Shown here: one piece after another, positions 28,438 to 37,939 of the stretch | Layout: every line of letters starts with the position of its first letter | Position numbering within the stretch: position 1 is the stretch's first letter | Origin: Anthocerotibacter panamensis C109 | Lineage (GTDB): Bacteria > Cyanobacteriota > Cyanobacteriia > Gloeobacterales > Anthocerotibacteraceae | DNA: 64,000 bases | Direction: 5' to 3' | Assembly (NCBI RefSeq): GCF_018389385.1 | Contig: NZ_CP062698.1 | Coordinates: 1,305,501 to 1,369,500, forward strand | Program-made: the position numbers and the translations under genes | Notes under the pieces: model-generated | Seen by the model: only the letters and a program-made list of their open reading frames with translations | The model's database searches: none | Told to the model about the DNA's origin: nothing

Positions 28438-28643
28438 ATACAAAATTCTTTGAATATGACGTTGTAAGATCGACTCGATCTCTCGGTGAAGATGTTCCAA
28501 GCGGAACGTCTGGAGCTGTTTTGATGGTGTTTGCATCAGCCCATCCGCAATATGAAGTCGAGTTTGTCGATAGCGCGGGCGAATCGCTGGCTGTGTTAAC
28601 AGTAAAAGAGGAAGATCTGGAACTTGTGCAGCGTGCCAATTGA
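28434..28643 (+). CDS. DUF4926-like protein, putative immunity partner
   Basis: A 69-residue protein whose ATG overlaps the toxin-gene stop (ATGA). Its pattern, FEYDVVRSTRSLGEDVPSGT, GAVLMVFASAHPQYEVEF and a closing AVLTVKEEDLELV, matches DUF4926, a small beta-barrel-like family that commonly follows DUF6883 genes. By analogy with toxin-immunity pairs it probably neutralises the C-terminal domain of the preceding protein in the producing cell. It has no signal peptide. Function is inferred from family and overlap only. Confidence 0.75.
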   Translation: MNTKFFEYDVVRSTRSLGEDVPSGTSGAVLMVFASAHPQYEVEFVDSAGESLAVLTVKEEDLELVQRAN

Positions 28644-28647
28644 TTTA

Positions 28648-28753
28648 TCTAAGCGGGTAGGCATTTTATTTTTGAGGTTCAACCCCTGAAATCCATGCTC
28701 AAAGGGGTAATCTGCATGACCATGAACAGTTTGAAACACTCTACCCGCTTAGA
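28648..28753. repeat. 106-bp element bounded by perfect 13-bp inverted repeats
   Basis: TCTAAGCGGGTAG (28648-28660) and its exact complement CTACCCGCTTAGA (28741-28753) bound an AT-richer core. Inside, ACCCCT and AGGGGT form a second small stem (about 28683-28708). The element begins 5 bp after the immunity-gene stop. It may be a terminator-like cruciform or a small MITE-like element; no target-site duplication was recognised. A 33-codon frame (28716-28817) overlaps its right end but lacks coding character. Confidence 0.5.
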
Positions 28754-28836
28754 GAGCTTGGATGCTGAGAACAAAGCCAATTCCCACCTCGGACCCTTGG
28801 TTGTCTTCCTCCGCTGACGAACTTGTCTTAAGTTAG

Positions 28837-29037
28837 CAGAGTCCAGCGCAGAAACTGGGTAAAGCCTTTCAACGGGTGGTCCCGCTGTTACCCGAACATG
28901 CCCGCGCCCAAATCCAAGCCCTGCTCTCCCCTAAAGCTCTGGCGACTATGGCGGGGGTAACGGGTTTGTGGGCTGCCTCTCATGCCGTGGGAGTCGGGGA
29001 GGTAATTGAACGTAAGCTTCCGCTACAGAAAGCCTAG
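28837..29037 (+). pseudogene. Truncated second copy of the toxin's central module
   Basis: From about 28849 the frame reads AQKLGKAFQRVVPLLPEHAR, then IQALLSPKALATMAGVTGLW and AASHAVGVGEVIE, closely matching residues about 155-210 of the protein at 27142-28437 at both protein and DNA level (the block around 28915-29010 is nearly identical to 27670-27765). It then breaks off into RKLPLQKA and a stop. A TAG lies 13 nt upstream of the homology, and there is no start codon. It is a decayed paralogue or a leftover from recombination between toxin cassettes. The stretch 28754-28836 and 29038-29198 shows no gene. Confidence 0.75.
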
Positions 29038-29198
29038 CGAAAGGCAGGCTCAACTTCCCAATCATGTACCGGGTACGCTTGAACCACTGGTAATTTAAAC
29101 ATAGAAGTCTTGGGCGGATCGGGAATATGGGTGGAGGAAGGTTTGCGCTCACACGACGCGTGGATGGACATACGAATAAAAGGGCACAAGCCAACCAC

Positions 29199-29564
29199 TC
29201 AAGCAGGGATCTCAGGCAAATCTTTGAAAAAAAGGAGCGTTTTTCCCCCCTGATCGTCCTCGATCTCCAGTACTTCATCGCGACCATCGGCGGCGAGTTT
29301 AGGAATGATCGTGCGGGTATGGGGGATGACATGGGTCATATGGCGGGCGTTGGTACCCGGTCTTTCATCTCCTAAGAGGATTTCGACCTGCGGTGCAAAT
29401 TTGCCCTTTAGGTCCAAGTCCAGACCGATCAAAGGTAACCCTTCTGCCTCGGTCCCACGGCTATCCTCTTCCCATACCTCAATGCGGGTGGTGCGCGACA
29501 CATTGCGGTGGGTAAATTCCTCAATAAAGTTAGGCCATTGTGCTTGAGCGATAGGCGCTGTCAT
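29199..29564 (-). CDS. DUF5335 family protein
   Basis: A 121-residue soluble protein. The pattern WPNFIEEFTHRNVSRTTRIE, GLPLIGLDLDLKGKFAPQVE, ILLGDERPGTNARHMTHVI and a closing DEVLEIEDDQGGKTLLFF fits DUF5335, a small family of unknown function seen in bacteria with stress-related neighbours. No catalytic residues can be named. The start at 29564 is followed by MTAPIAQAQW; GGGAGGGTG lies just upstream. It borders the toxin island on its right side and is read toward it. Confidence 0.68.
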   Translation of the reverse strand: MTAPIAQAQWPNFIEEFTHRNVSRTTRIEVWEEDSRGTEAEGLPLIGLDLDLKGKFAPQVEILLGDERPGTNARHMTHVIPHTRTIIPKLAADGRDEVLEIEDDQGGKTLLFFKDLPEIPA

Positions 29565-29773
29565 GGCACCCTCCCGGTCGTATCTGATTTAGGAATAGCA
29601 TGGTTTCTATCGAGGGGCTATATACCCCGAGTACGATCCTATGAGGCAGCGTTAGGATAGGCACGGAAGGCCGCAATATGCATTTGCGCAAACCTGACAC
29701 ATCCTCACAGGGACTCACAAAGGCGATTTCTTGAAGGTCTACAATCGGGAAAACCCGCTGATGAGTTGATACG

Positions 29774-29992
29774 ATGTTCCAAAATCGTTTGATTCAGGCC
29801 CTCAGTGTCTCCGCTTTGACCCTTGTTGGCCTCTATCTACTAGCCGGGGTTATGACGTTTGCTTTCTCCTATCTGCTCCATTTCTTCTTCATGGTTAGGA
29901 ATCTCATCTTGGTCTATAGCTGGCAGATCGCCCTACTGGCAGGGGTACTGTACTATCTCATGGTCACCCTGACGAGCCCCTCGGAATCCTGA
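29774..29992 (+). CDS. Small two-span membrane protein, unknown
   Basis: 72 residues with two hydrophobic segments (LSVSALTLVGLYLLAGVMTF, about 10-29, running into FSYLLHFFF, and a second LVYSWQIALLAGVLYYLMV, about 46-64). No family is recognised. The ATG at 29774 has only a weak upstream site (TGAGTTGATACG). It converges with the HpsJ-like gene (25 bp between stops). It could be a small subunit or stress peptide; this is not supported further by the sequence. Confidence 0.5.
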   Translation: MFQNRLIQALSVSALTLVGLYLLAGVMTFAFSYLLHFFFMVRNLILVYSWQIALLAGVLYYLMVTLTSPSES

Positions 29993-30017
29993 AATTTATC
30001 AGCGCTTTGGGCCAACT

Positions 30018-30788
30018 TCAAGCTCCCTCTTCGCTGGGGGTGCCCTCAACAACGGGCGTCGCCGGAGCTGTCGAACGGGAGCGTCGCCGCCCTTTGTCTT
30101 CTTTTTTGTTCTTGCGGGTGATATTCCAGAAGAGGATGAACAGGACTCCTGCAACCAACGCCCCCAACATCCACTTGATGGCCCGCTTTAAAAGCGAGAT
30201 TTTGAGTTTTTCGCGGGCATCTGCAGCTTGGACCTTGACCGTCTCTTCTGCTTTGGCGAGTTCGGAGAAGAGATTGCTCTTGAGTTGTTGGGAGTCCTTG
30301 ATTTTACTGTCTTGGAGGCGGCCCTGCTTATTCAACAGGGTAAAGACCCGGTCGATATCCTGAGCGGAGGCGCGGTTCAACTGGCTCTTGCGCTGCTGGA
30401 GTTGGGCGATGGTCTGGCTGACTTGGGCGCCGACCTGCCGCTCGTTGCTTTCATTGATGCGCTTGGCGCTGTTAAGCCCTAGGGGTATGAGCAAGATATA
30501 GAGCACTCCGGCTAGGAGCGTAGCCCAGGATAACACCTTGAGGACCGTCTTCTCGCGCACGTTGGTCTCACCGTAGAAGACCAGAACCAGACCCATCAAG
30601 GGGACAGGGACGCGCTCGACCAATTCTCCGACCGTCTGGAGTTCCCAGGTTGGATCGGTAAATCCAAGAGGGATAAAGACATTGGCGATATCGAGGAATG
30701 CCGAAATCAGCAGCCCATAACCAGCCAGCCGAAAGATCGACCGCAGCCATGCGTCATTGTTGTTGCTCGGTTTAGCAGTTTGCGTCAC
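30018..30788 (-). CDS. HpsJ family membrane protein
   Basis: A 256-residue protein with four transmembrane segments (three near residues 20-110 and one near 205-225) and a cytoplasmic coiled coil between them (QVSQTIAQLQQRKSQLNRA onward). FGSTDP-like and LVLVFYGETNVREK motifs together with the layout match HpsJ-like cyanobacterial proteins, which in filamentous species are linked to polysaccharide secretion and motility. The basic C-terminal tail (KKEDKGRRRSRS) is probably cytoplasmic. There are no hps neighbours here, so the role is uncertain. Confidence 0.7.
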   Translation of the reverse strand: MTQTAKPSNNNDAWLRSIFRLAGYGLLISAFLDIANVFIPLGFTDPTWELQTVGELVERVPVPLMGLVLVFYGETNVREKTVLKVLSWATLLAGVLYILLIPLGLNSAKRINESNERQVGAQVSQTIAQLQQRKSQLNRASAQDIDRVFTLLNKQGRLQDSKIKDSQQLKSNLFSELAKAEETVKVQAADAREKLKISLLKRAIKWMLGALVAGVLFILFWNITRKNKKEDKGRRRSRSTAPATPVVEGTPSEEGA

Positions 30789-30885
30789 GGGAGAAGGCCC
30801 TCAAGGATAAAAGATAGCAAGTCAGGCAATCGTTCCACATTATGCCTAAAAGTCCGGGATGGTTATGTGAAGAAGTGCTGCACGT

Positions 30886-31719
30886 TTAAGGCACCTCGGC
30901 GGGTTTCATCGGTGGGTTGACGAGGTGGCGGACGGATTCCACAAAGCGCTCCACTCGGATCGGGTCAATGGTCTGGAACCCCTTACCATTGCGCTTCAGA
31001 CTGGTCGAGACAATAACTCCGTCGCACCAAGGCAGCAGTTGCCCAATATTCTCTGCGCTGGCCCCGGAACCGATGAAGACGGGTACTTCGGGATTGAGCC
31101 GGTGGATGATCTGGAGGTCGCTCACCAGAGGCGGAGAACCTGTCATTGGGCCGGAGATGATGAGCCCGTCTGCAAGACCCCGCTCCACGGTCTCTTGAGC
31201 CTGTTGGACGAGACTCACCGGAGCGAGGGGCGTACCGTGCTTGACCGAGACATCAGCTAAAATCTGGACATCGCTCCCCAGATGACGACGGTAGCGCAAG
31301 AGTTCGTAGGCGCAGCCCTCAATTAAACCTTGGTCGGTGATGGTGACCCCAGTCAAAACATTGACGCGGATGAAACTAGCTCCGGTGCAACTAGCAATAG
31401 CTAGGGCACTATTCGCGTCATTGCGCAGGACATTGACGCCGATGGGCAGGTCCACAAGCTGACGCACTCGTTTCACCGCCAGACTCATCGCGCTCACTAC
31501 CGCCGGGTCTACTGGACCTTTGGTGAAAGGGACATCGTGGAAATTCTCGATAATCAACCCGTCCACCCCACCCGTAGCAAGGGCTGTAGCCTCCTGTTCA
31601 GCGCGAGCAAAGACTTGCGCGAGCGATCCTTCCCAGCGCGGCGAACCCGGAAGGGGGAGCAGATGGACCACCCCGATCACGGGCTTGGGTTTTGTAAAGA
31701 GTTGACTAAGCCATGTCAC
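30886..31719 (-). CDS. btpA: BtpA family protein (photosystem I biogenesis)
   Basis: A 277-residue TIM-barrel-like protein. [56 protein letters not shown] and [18 protein letters not shown] are characteristic of BtpA/SgcQ. In Synechocystis BtpA stabilises photosystem I reaction-centre proteins and is found at the membrane periphery; the enzymatic activity is unknown. The length is typical (about 280). It is divergent from yidD, with the two starts about 66 bp apart. Confidence 0.92.
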   Translation of the reverse strand: MTWLSQLFTKPKPVIGVVHLLPLPGSPRWEGSLAQVFARAEQEATALATGGVDGLIIENFHDVPFTKGPVDPAVVSAMSLAVKRVRQLVDLPIGVNVLRNDANSALAIASCTGASFIRVNVLTGVTITDQGLIEGCAYELLRYRRHLGSDVQILADVSVKHGTPLAPVSLVQQAQETVERGLADGLIISGPMTGSPPLVSDLQIIHRLNPEVPVFIGSGASAENIGQLLPWCDGVIVSTSLKRNGKGFQTIDPIRVERFVESVRHLVNPPMKPAEVP

Positions 31720-31784
31720 GTCGGCACCCGTTAGACTGGAGAGAACTGCCCTGGCTACACCGTTCGTTAGTGTATCATCGTCCT

Positions 31785-32030
31785 GTGATCAAACCCTTAT
31801 TACTGTGGGTCATCCGCGCCTACCAGCAGGGGGTCTCACCACTGTTGGGTCCCAATTGTCGATTTTATCCCACCTGCTCCCACTTCACGCTGCAAGCCAT
31901 CGAACGGCATGGGGCGCTCAAGGGGGTCCTCCTCGGGTGCGCGCGGATCTGCCGCTGTCACCCTTTCCATCCTGGAGGGGCGGACCCAGTCCCGGAACAC
32001 TTTAGCCTATGGCCCACCCGCTCTAAATAA
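31785..32030 (+). CDS. yidD: YidD family membrane protein insertion efficiency factor
   Basis: An 81-residue protein with the complete YidD signature: [38 protein letters not shown] and the [16 protein letters not shown] motif. It helps YidC/Sec-dependent insertion of membrane proteins. The GTG at 31785 is chosen because it gives the usual 70-85-residue length; an ATG at 31713 would add 24 residues and reach into btpA. It overlaps the convergent asparaginase gene by 8 bp. Confidence 0.9.
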   Translation: MIKPLLLWVIRAYQQGVSPLLGPNCRFYPTCSHFTLQAIERHGALKGVLLGCARICRCHPFHPGGADPVPEHFSLWPTRSK

Positions 32031-32955
32031 GGTCCATTTCTCCAGCCACTTCCAGGCGCTTGACACTGTCTATAGCTGCAAAGCGGTCCATAAGCGTTTG
32101 GGTAATCTCTGGGTCGAGCCAGCCGAGTTGGTTAAGCAAGTGGAGGACAACTGGGTATTTGGCTCGTTCTGCGCCATCTCTGATCTTGACTGCCATGCCC
32201 ATACCTTCGCCGAGATGGGCGATACAAAGAACGCCCTCGGCTCCACCCTTGCTCACCAGATGGGGTGCAGCCTGCATCAATAAAGTGTCAAAGCGTCCTT
32301 TTCCGGCAACCCGGTCAGGATAGGCAACCATAGCTCGAGCAAGGGCTTCCATTTGCGGACAACTCCCGGAGGAAAGTAGCGCATAGAGGCGGGCTAACTG
32401 ACTTAGGGCCATCTGATAGGTTGGAGCCCCACAATCATCGCGGGCTATGATGAGTTCCGCTACGGGCAAGCCTAAGAGTTCTCCCAACATTTCCCCAGTA
32501 AACTGCTGGAAGGGGTGGCGTGGGGAGGTGTATTCTTTGAGAGACCAGCCCCTAGTGCGGCAGGCCAAAAGCATTCCGGCGTGTTTTCCAGAACAGTTAT
32601 GGGCAAGGGGACTCACCGCCCCAGATGGGGTGGGACAGGTGAGATAGTCTGTCTCCAGCCCCGCCTGCCAGAGGAGTCTAAATACTTGGCGGCACTGGCT
32701 GATCTCGCCACCATGCGAGCTACAGAGAATAGCCATATCCACTTCAGGCAATTGGACGCCCGAGCGCAGGACCGCCAATGCCTGGAAAGGTTTGAGGGCT
32801 GAACGGCTGAAGACGGGCAAGCCTGGATCTCCGGCGGCAAAAAGTAAACGTCCCCGGTAGTCAACCACAGCCACATGGGCCTGATGCACCGATTCGACCA
32901 GACCCTCGCGCAACAATTGGACAATAAACGGATTGTAGGATTTGTGTCGCTCCAT
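32023..32955 (-). CDS. L-asparaginase II-type protein (PF06089)
   Basis: A protein of about 310 residues resembling the asparaginase II family of Rhizobium etli and cyanobacteria. Characteristic blocks are [18 protein letters not shown] (the SxxK-type serine/lysine), [33 protein letters not shown] and [19 protein letters not shown]. Members hydrolyse asparagine to aspartate and ammonia. The ATG at 32955 is used because the longer frame to 33285 overlaps the end of mnmE with unlikely sequence. The gene follows mnmE by 112 bp on the same strand. Confidence 0.86.
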   Translation of the reverse strand: MERHKSYNPFIVQLLREGLVESVHQAHVAVVDYRGRLLFAAGDPGLPVFSRSALKPFQALAVLRSGVQLPEVDMAILCSSHGGEISQCRQVFRLLWQAGLETDYLTCPTPSGAVSPLAHNCSGKHAGMLLACRTRGWSLKEYTSPRHPFQQFTGEMLGELLGLPVAELIIARDDCGAPTYQMALSQLARLYALLSSGSCPQMEALARAMVAYPDRVAGKGRFDTLLMQAAPHLVSKGGAEGVLCIAHLGEGMGMAVKIRDGAERAKYPVVLHLLNQLGWLDPEITQTLMDRFAAIDSVKRLEVAGEMDLI

Positions 32956-33067
32956 GAATTTAGTGTAGGCCAAAGATTGAACCGTTAGGGACTCTCTGCG
33001 CAATTTGCCCACCGCGCCAACCCCACCCTCGACGGGGTACCCTGCGGTGTTCTCGTGGTGACAGATC

Positions 33068-34420
33068 CTATTTCCCGATGCAGAAGCGGCTGAAGATGGT
33101 GTCGAGGACGGATTCGGTGACCTGATCGCCCGTAATTTCGCACAGGGCACTGATGGCTTCGCGCAGGTCAATACTCCAGAAGTCGAGGGGCAGCTTTTGA
33201 GCCTGGGTCGATTGCAGGTTTTGGAGGCTGGTACGCACGCGTAGTAGGGCCGCTTTGTGGCGCTGATTGATGGCAACTTCGACATTGCTACTGGTCAACC
33301 CCCCGCTCACCTGTTGCCAGAGGGCTACTTCTAATTCGGGGACCCCGACGCTATGCAGTGCACTAAAGCGGACGATAGGCACCTCCGGCAGCGCTTCTGA
33401 TCTGGTTTCGCCCAAGTCGATCTTATTGAGCACGATGATGACAGGCTGCTGAATCTCCGCGTAGAGCGCCCGGTCAGCAGGGGTCCAGCCCCGGTGCGCC
33501 TCGACGACTAAGAGCACGAGATCTGCCTGCTGCATGGCTTGACGGGAGCGTTCAATCCCGATGCCTTCGACTTGTTCCTGGGTTTCATGGATTCCGGCGG
33601 TGTCCAGGACCAAGACGGGCATTCCGCGCACCAGTAGTTGGGTGTCCAGGATATCGCGGGTCGTGCCGGGGATATCGGTGACGATGGCCCGTTCGCTCTG
33701 GCTCCAGCAGTTGAGGAGGCTGGATTTGCCGACGTTGGGACGGCCTATGATGGCAATTTTGATGCCTGAGCGCAACAGTTCTCCCTGCTCGGCAGTGCTG
33801 ATGAGATGCGCTACTTTGTCCTGGATCGCCGTCAGTTGGGTCTGAATGGTGGGCAAATCGAGGGGGGGCAAGTCTTCTTCAAAGTCGATGCGGGCTTCGA
33901 TCTCAGCAAGGATCGCAAGGCATTGTGTCCGTAGGGCTTGGAGGGGCTGGGCGAGCTTCCCGGTCAGTCCGGCGAGCGCAAGGCGAGCCGCCTGAGGCGA
34001 GCGACTGGAGACCAACTCCGCGATACTCTCCGCTTGGGTCAGGTCGAGACGACCATGGAGGAAAGCCCGCAGGGTAAATTCTCCGGGACGAGCCAGCCGC
34101 GCCCCCTGGCTAAGGCACAGGTCGAGGACCCGCTGTACGACGATCAGACCGCCATGGCAGTGAATCTCAAGAACATCTTCACGGGTGAAGGAACGGGGGC
34201 TTCGCATCCAGAGCAGGAGGACTTCATCGATGACTTCATCTCCATCCACCACATGTCCGTAGTAGATACGATGACTCTCCCAAGAGATAGGCCGGACAGA
34301 GCGAAAAACAGCCTGACCAATAGTCTGCGCCTTGGGACCGGAAAGACGAATAATTGCGACACTCCCCTGATCCGGGATCAGGGGCGTTGCGATGGCAACA
34401 ATGGTATCAGCTTGAACCAT
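33068..34420 (-). CDS. mnmE: tRNA modification GTPase MnmE (TrmE)
   Basis: A 450-residue GTPase that, with MnmG, modifies wobble uridine 34 of certain tRNAs. N-terminal THF-binding domain (TIVAIATPLIPDQGSVAIIR), then the inserted G domain with Walker A IIGRPNVGKSSLLN (about residues 222-235), switch II DIPGTTRDILDTQ and LDTAGIHETQ, and NKID, and the C-terminal helical domain ending CIGK, the conserved catalytic end. Full length. It is transcribed ahead of the asparaginase gene. Confidence 0.97.
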   Translation of the reverse strand: MVQADTIVAIATPLIPDQGSVAIIRLSGPKAQTIGQAVFRSVRPISWESHRIYYGHVVDGDEVIDEVLLLWMRSPRSFTREDVLEIHCHGGLIVVQRVLDLCLSQGARLARPGEFTLRAFLHGRLDLTQAESIAELVSSRSPQAARLALAGLTGKLAQPLQALRTQCLAILAEIEARIDFEEDLPPLDLPTIQTQLTAIQDKVAHLISTAEQGELLRSGIKIAIIGRPNVGKSSLLNCWSQSERAIVTDIPGTTRDILDTQLLVRGMPVLVLDTAGIHETQEQVEGIGIERSRQAMQQADLVLLVVEAHRGWTPADRALYAEIQQPVIIVLNKIDLGETRSEALPEVPIVRFSALHSVGVPELEVALWQQVSGGLTSSNVEVAINQRHKAALLRVRTSLQNLQSTQAQKLPLDFWSIDLREAISALCEITGDQVTESVLDTIFSRFCIGK

Positions 34421-34453
34421 AGAACTATTGTGGCAGCCTGCAAGTAAAGCGGG

Positions 34454-34750
34454 CTAATCGACCGGAACACTGACCGCGTAGAGGGGCAACGACAACACAC
34501 AAGCAAAAGTAAAGATAAAGGCGAAGGCAGCGGTCGCTCGCAAGGAGGTAACCACCTGTTCCAATTCGGGAGGCGTCAGCCGCAGAAGGCTCCAGGCCAA
34601 ACAATAAACCAACCAGCACCCAAAGGTCATGCTAAGCAACATGTGCTTGTTGTCTTCCATATCTGTAGCAGATTGCAACAGTATTAAACCTGCCAGAGAT
34701 GCGACGGCGGAGACAATCACCATCACGCCGTGCAGGGACAGAAAGGCCAT
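34454..34750 (-). CDS. Small three-span membrane protein, unknown
   Basis: About 98 residues with three hydrophobic segments (GVMVIVSAVASLAGLILLQS, MTFGCWLVYCLAWSLLRL, and FAFIFTFACVLSLPLYAVSV). A short charged loop (DMEDNKHM) separates the first two. The ATG at 34750 has GGAG at suitable distance; the frame opens 8 codons earlier at 34774. It lies 33 bp upstream of mnmE on the same strand and may be co-transcribed. No family is recognised. Confidence 0.55.
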   Translation of the reverse strand: MAFLSLHGVMVIVSAVASLAGLILLQSATDMEDNKHMLLSMTFGCWLVYCLAWSLLRLTPPELEQVVTSLRATAAFAFIFTFACVLSLPLYAVSVPVD

Positions 34751-34977
34751 GCGGTACTCCAGAAGACAGAGCAACTAACGATTCTTGTAGAGTACAGAAA
34801 AAAGCTACACGCGGACCTTAAAATTTGTAAACCATGGCCTCAACGTAACAATACATTACAAACTACTTTCTGTAGATGGTTATTTGGAGCTGACATCAGC
34901 AAACGCACGCTCAAACGTCAGCATAGACCAACTCCATGGTGCTGTTTCAAATCATGCCCAGCCCCGTTTTAGGGCAC

Positions 34978-35970
34978 TCAGGCAACCACCGCTTGGCTGA
35001 AGATCTCGTGGAACGTATCCAGGTAACGGGTAAAGACCTGATAGTGGTCTGAGGACAGGCGTTCCTCCAGGGTACGGTCCAATTCTATGAGCATGGAGCG
35101 GACTAATTCCCAAGAGACCTGGAGCCGGGGATAGAGCATGACACATAGCGGGAAAAGTTCACGACACACGGCATCTGGGGAGTTCTGGAGCGCAGACAGA
35201 CACAGATAGATCTGAAACATCTCGGCGTCACGGATGCTAGAGCGCATCACGATGTCATCGCGCAGCAAGCCCGTGTAGGTGCGATGGGCAGGGAAATTCT
35301 CTTGGACATGGCTCACCAGATGGCGCGCAATGGGGCTGACTAGGGGTAGTAGGTGCCAGACCGCTTGGAGCGCAGGGGCATCGGCTTCCAGTTCGGCAGC
35401 AGCCTCCAGCATGTCGTAGATGGGAATGTATAGATGATCGTCGATAACTTTTTGATAAGGAGCGAGCAAGCGCCGCTCCTCCGAGGTGAGGTGTTCGGTC
35501 AAAAACTGGCTGGTGGCGTGGATCTGGAGGCTCACAAAACCCAGCACCCGCCCATCCTCACGGGTGTAGCGATGGCGGATGGTCTTAAAGATTTGGGTAC
35601 CGGAAGCTGAGAGACTTTCCGGGCTCTTGCCCTGGTTGAGGGCATCAAGGAGAACTTTGAAGAGGGTGCGGCAGTCTTCATTGATCTGCCAGCCGTCGAT
35701 CAGGCTCGGGTGAATGCCCTGGCGGTGGAGTTCTTCCGTGAGCAGGTTCTCAGAATGGCTGAGACCCCGAGCCATGGCAAAGGGCAGACTACGTTCGACT
35801 TTGGTAGCGACCTGGGTCATCAGCCAGGGAACGTTCTTAGAACCGCTGCCAACTTCGGGAGGATGGAGCGATTGGACGTACTTCTTCGCCCACAGAGCCA
35901 CCATAGAGGAATATTTTTCCGCAATAGGGCTGCTTTCAGGAATGGACACGGGTTTGTTGGGGAGGTCCAT
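34978..35970 (-). CDS. Helical protein of unknown function, 330 aa
   Basis: A soluble, mostly helical protein. The N-terminal 20 residues are proline/serine-rich; then come repeated amphipathic helices with clusters such as GRVLGFVSLQIHATSQFLTE (about 140-159), HLLPLVSPIARHLVSHVQEN and LFPLCVMLYPRLQVSWELVR. There is no signal peptide, membrane span, metal motif or nucleotide-binding loop. It does not match a family I know; the helical pattern would fit a regulator or scaffold, but that is a guess. An upstream region of about 280 bp (35971-36254) holds no gene. Confidence 0.75.
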   Translation of the reverse strand: MDLPNKPVSIPESSPIAEKYSSMVALWAKKYVQSLHPPEVGSGSKNVPWLMTQVATKVERSLPFAMARGLSHSENLLTEELHRQGIHPSLIDGWQINEDCRTLFKVLLDALNQGKSPESLSASGTQIFKTIRHRYTREDGRVLGFVSLQIHATSQFLTEHLTSEERRLLAPYQKVIDDHLYIPIYDMLEAAAELEADAPALQAVWHLLPLVSPIARHLVSHVQENFPAHRTYTGLLRDDIVMRSSIRDAEMFQIYLCLSALQNSPDAVCRELFPLCVMLYPRLQVSWELVRSMLIELDRTLEERLSSDHYQVFTRYLDTFHEIFSQAVVA

Positions 35971-36254
35971 AGGCTCGCTAAGGTAGGGGGAACAAAAGGT
36001 AAAAACTCACCCCATGCTTAAGCATCACGGAAAGAGCAGCCGATGGGATGTTAGCCATATTACCCACTTCAGCGACAAAATTAAGGATTTTAAAGAGCCC
36101 CTCATCAAATCTTCGCAAAACTACCCAGCCACAAAAAAATTTCCCCGTATACACAGCAAAGATGCAATGAGCGATGGCTATGGATTGCGAATACCGCTAA
36201 TGCTTTGCTCATGCTCCATAAACTGGAATGTTTCGAGGTGCCCATAGGACTGCC

Positions 36255-37379
36255 CTATCCATCCTGCCCGAGGATCAACTGCTGTTCTTGGGGTTCGGGG
36301 GTATAACCCAAGTGGCGGTAGGCGCGGGCGGTAGCGACCCGACCACGAGCGGTGCGTTGGAGATAGTCCATTTGCATCAGGTACGGTTCGTAGACATCCT
36401 CAATCGTCTGGCGTTCTTCCCCCGTCACCGCAGCCAGAGTGTCCAGCCCCACCGGTCCGCCGTGGTAGTTCTCGATGATGATTTCCAGCATTTTGCGGTC
36501 AGTCCAGGTGAGCCCTTGGGGGTCCACTTCAAACAATTCCAGAGCGGTTGCCGCGACAGCATGAGAAATCGTCCCATCGCCCTTGACTTGCGCAAAATCC
36601 CGGACCCGGCGCAGCAGGCGGTTGGCAATGCGGGGCGTCCCCCGAGAGCGGCGAGCAATCTCCTGGGCTCCTTCTGGCAAAATGGGTACGTTGAGAATCC
36701 CGGCGGTACGCAGCACAATCTCCACCAATTCTTCCTGTTTGTAAAAACGTAGGCGGTGGACATGGCCGAAGCGGTCTCTGAGCGGAGATGCCAGAGCAGC
36801 AAAGCGGGTAGTGGCTCCGACTAGCGTAAAGCGTGGTAGCGGAACGCTGGTGATGCGCGAACTGCGGCCTTTCCCTATCACAATATCGAGGCGGTAGTCC
36901 TCCATAGCAGTGTAGAGAATTTCCTCTGTCACCCGAGCGAGGCGGTGGATCTCGTCAATAAAAAAAATATCTCCAGCCTGTAGCCCCACCAAAATCCCTG
37001 CAATATCCTTGGGACTCTCCAGGGCTGGAGCGCTGGTCATCTTAAAGTTTACGCCCATCTCCCGCGCTAAAAGCTGGCTGATGGTCGTCTTACCCAAACC
37101 GGGCGGCCCATAAAACAACAGATGATCCAGCGGTTCCTTGCGCGAGCGAGCGGCAGCAGTCGCCACGGACAAGACTTCTTTTAGTTCCTGCTGCCCGACA
37201 TAGGTTTGCAGCGATTGGGGTCGTAGGGATTCCTCTTGGTTATCCTGGGGCGTCTCATGGCCTGCGAGGAGTTGGGGCTCTTGGGGCGGCTTGAATTCTT
37301 TAGGCGGTTTGCTGTTGGCCCCACGCTCGGGTTGCCGGGGTTCTAGGTCGTCTGATTGGTACGAAGAGACTCTGGGCAT
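36255..37379 (-). CDS. ruvB: Holliday junction branch migration DNA helicase RuvB
   Basis: A 374-residue AAA+ ATPase. Walker [20 protein letters not shown] (about residues 88-106), Walker [11 protein letters not shown], sensor 1 [20 protein letters not shown], the [18 protein letters not shown] sensor-2 segment, and a C-terminal winged helix ([20 protein letters not shown]). A charged N-terminal extension of about 50 residues precedes the conserved start [19 protein letters not shown], as in several cyanobacteria. It drives branch migration with RuvA, which is not in this window. It follows purE by 40 bp. Confidence 0.96.
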   Translation of the reverse strand: MPRVSSYQSDDLEPRQPERGANSKPPKEFKPPQEPQLLAGHETPQDNQEESLRPQSLQTYVGQQELKEVLSVATAAARSRKEPLDHLLFYGPPGLGKTTISQLLAREMGVNFKMTSAPALESPKDIAGILVGLQAGDIFFIDEIHRLARVTEEILYTAMEDYRLDIVIGKGRSSRITSVPLPRFTLVGATTRFAALASPLRDRFGHVHRLRFYKQEELVEIVLRTAGILNVPILPEGAQEIARRSRGTPRIANRLLRRVRDFAQVKGDGTISHAVAATALELFEVDPQGLTWTDRKMLEIIIENYHGGPVGLDTLAAVTGEERQTIEDVYEPYLMQMDYLQRTARGRVATARAYRHLGYTPEPQEQQLILGQDG

Positions 37380-37418
37380 GGCCCAATTGTAACCCGCTCT
37401 TCCGGCTGATTTGAGGGC

Positions 37419-37937
37419 TCAGACCATTTCCTTGAGGTAAGCGCTGTAGCCGACTTCCTCCAAATGTTCTTGTTTCGCAAACACTTGTTCGGCCATTTGG
37501 GATTGGTAGGCGAGCATCCGCTGCATCAAAGCGGGCTCATGGACGCTGAGGATACGGACCGCGAGGAGCCCCGCATTTTTGGCCTGACCAATGGCGACTG
37601 TCGCGACGGGGATGCCTCCGGGCATTTGCACGATGGAGTACAGCGAATCAACGCCACTCAAGCTAGGGGTGGGGACCGGGACACCAATCACAGGCAGGGG
37701 CGACAGTGCGGCTACCATTCCCGGCAAGTGCGCCGCCCCTCCGGCTCCGGCAATGATGACCTGAATCCCCCGACGATGGGCCTCCTGAGCAAACTGCACC
37801 ATGAGCGCCGGGGTGCGGTGGGCGGAGACAATATGGACCTCATGGTCAATGGCAAAAGCTTCAAGGACCAGGATCGCCTCTTGCATCACCCCCAAGTCCG
37901 AGTCGCTACCCATGATGACGCTGACAACAGGCTTCAT
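37419..37937 (-). CDS. purE: N5-carboxyaminoimidazole ribonucleotide mutase
   Basis: A 172-residue class I PurE. The substrate loop [17 protein letters not shown] (residues 4-20), [16 protein letters not shown] and the [20 protein letters not shown] loop are diagnostic; [20 protein letters not shown] completes the active site. It converts N5-CAIR to CAIR in purine synthesis, together with PurK, whose gene ends 2 nt before its start. Confidence 0.97.
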   Translation of the reverse strand: MKPVVSVIMGSDSDLGVMQEAILVLEAFAIDHEVHIVSAHRTPALMVQFAQEAHRRGIQVIIAGAGGAAHLPGMVAALSPLPVIGVPVPTPSLSGVDSLYSIVQMPGGIPVATVAIGQAKNAGLLAVRILSVHEPALMQRMLAYQSQMAEQVFAKQEHLEEVGYSAYLKEMV

Positions 37938-37939
37938 CC

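Noticed and set aside
28716-28817. A 33-codon gene within and after the inverted-repeat element
   Set aside because: It crosses the right inverted repeat and lacks a ribosome-binding site.
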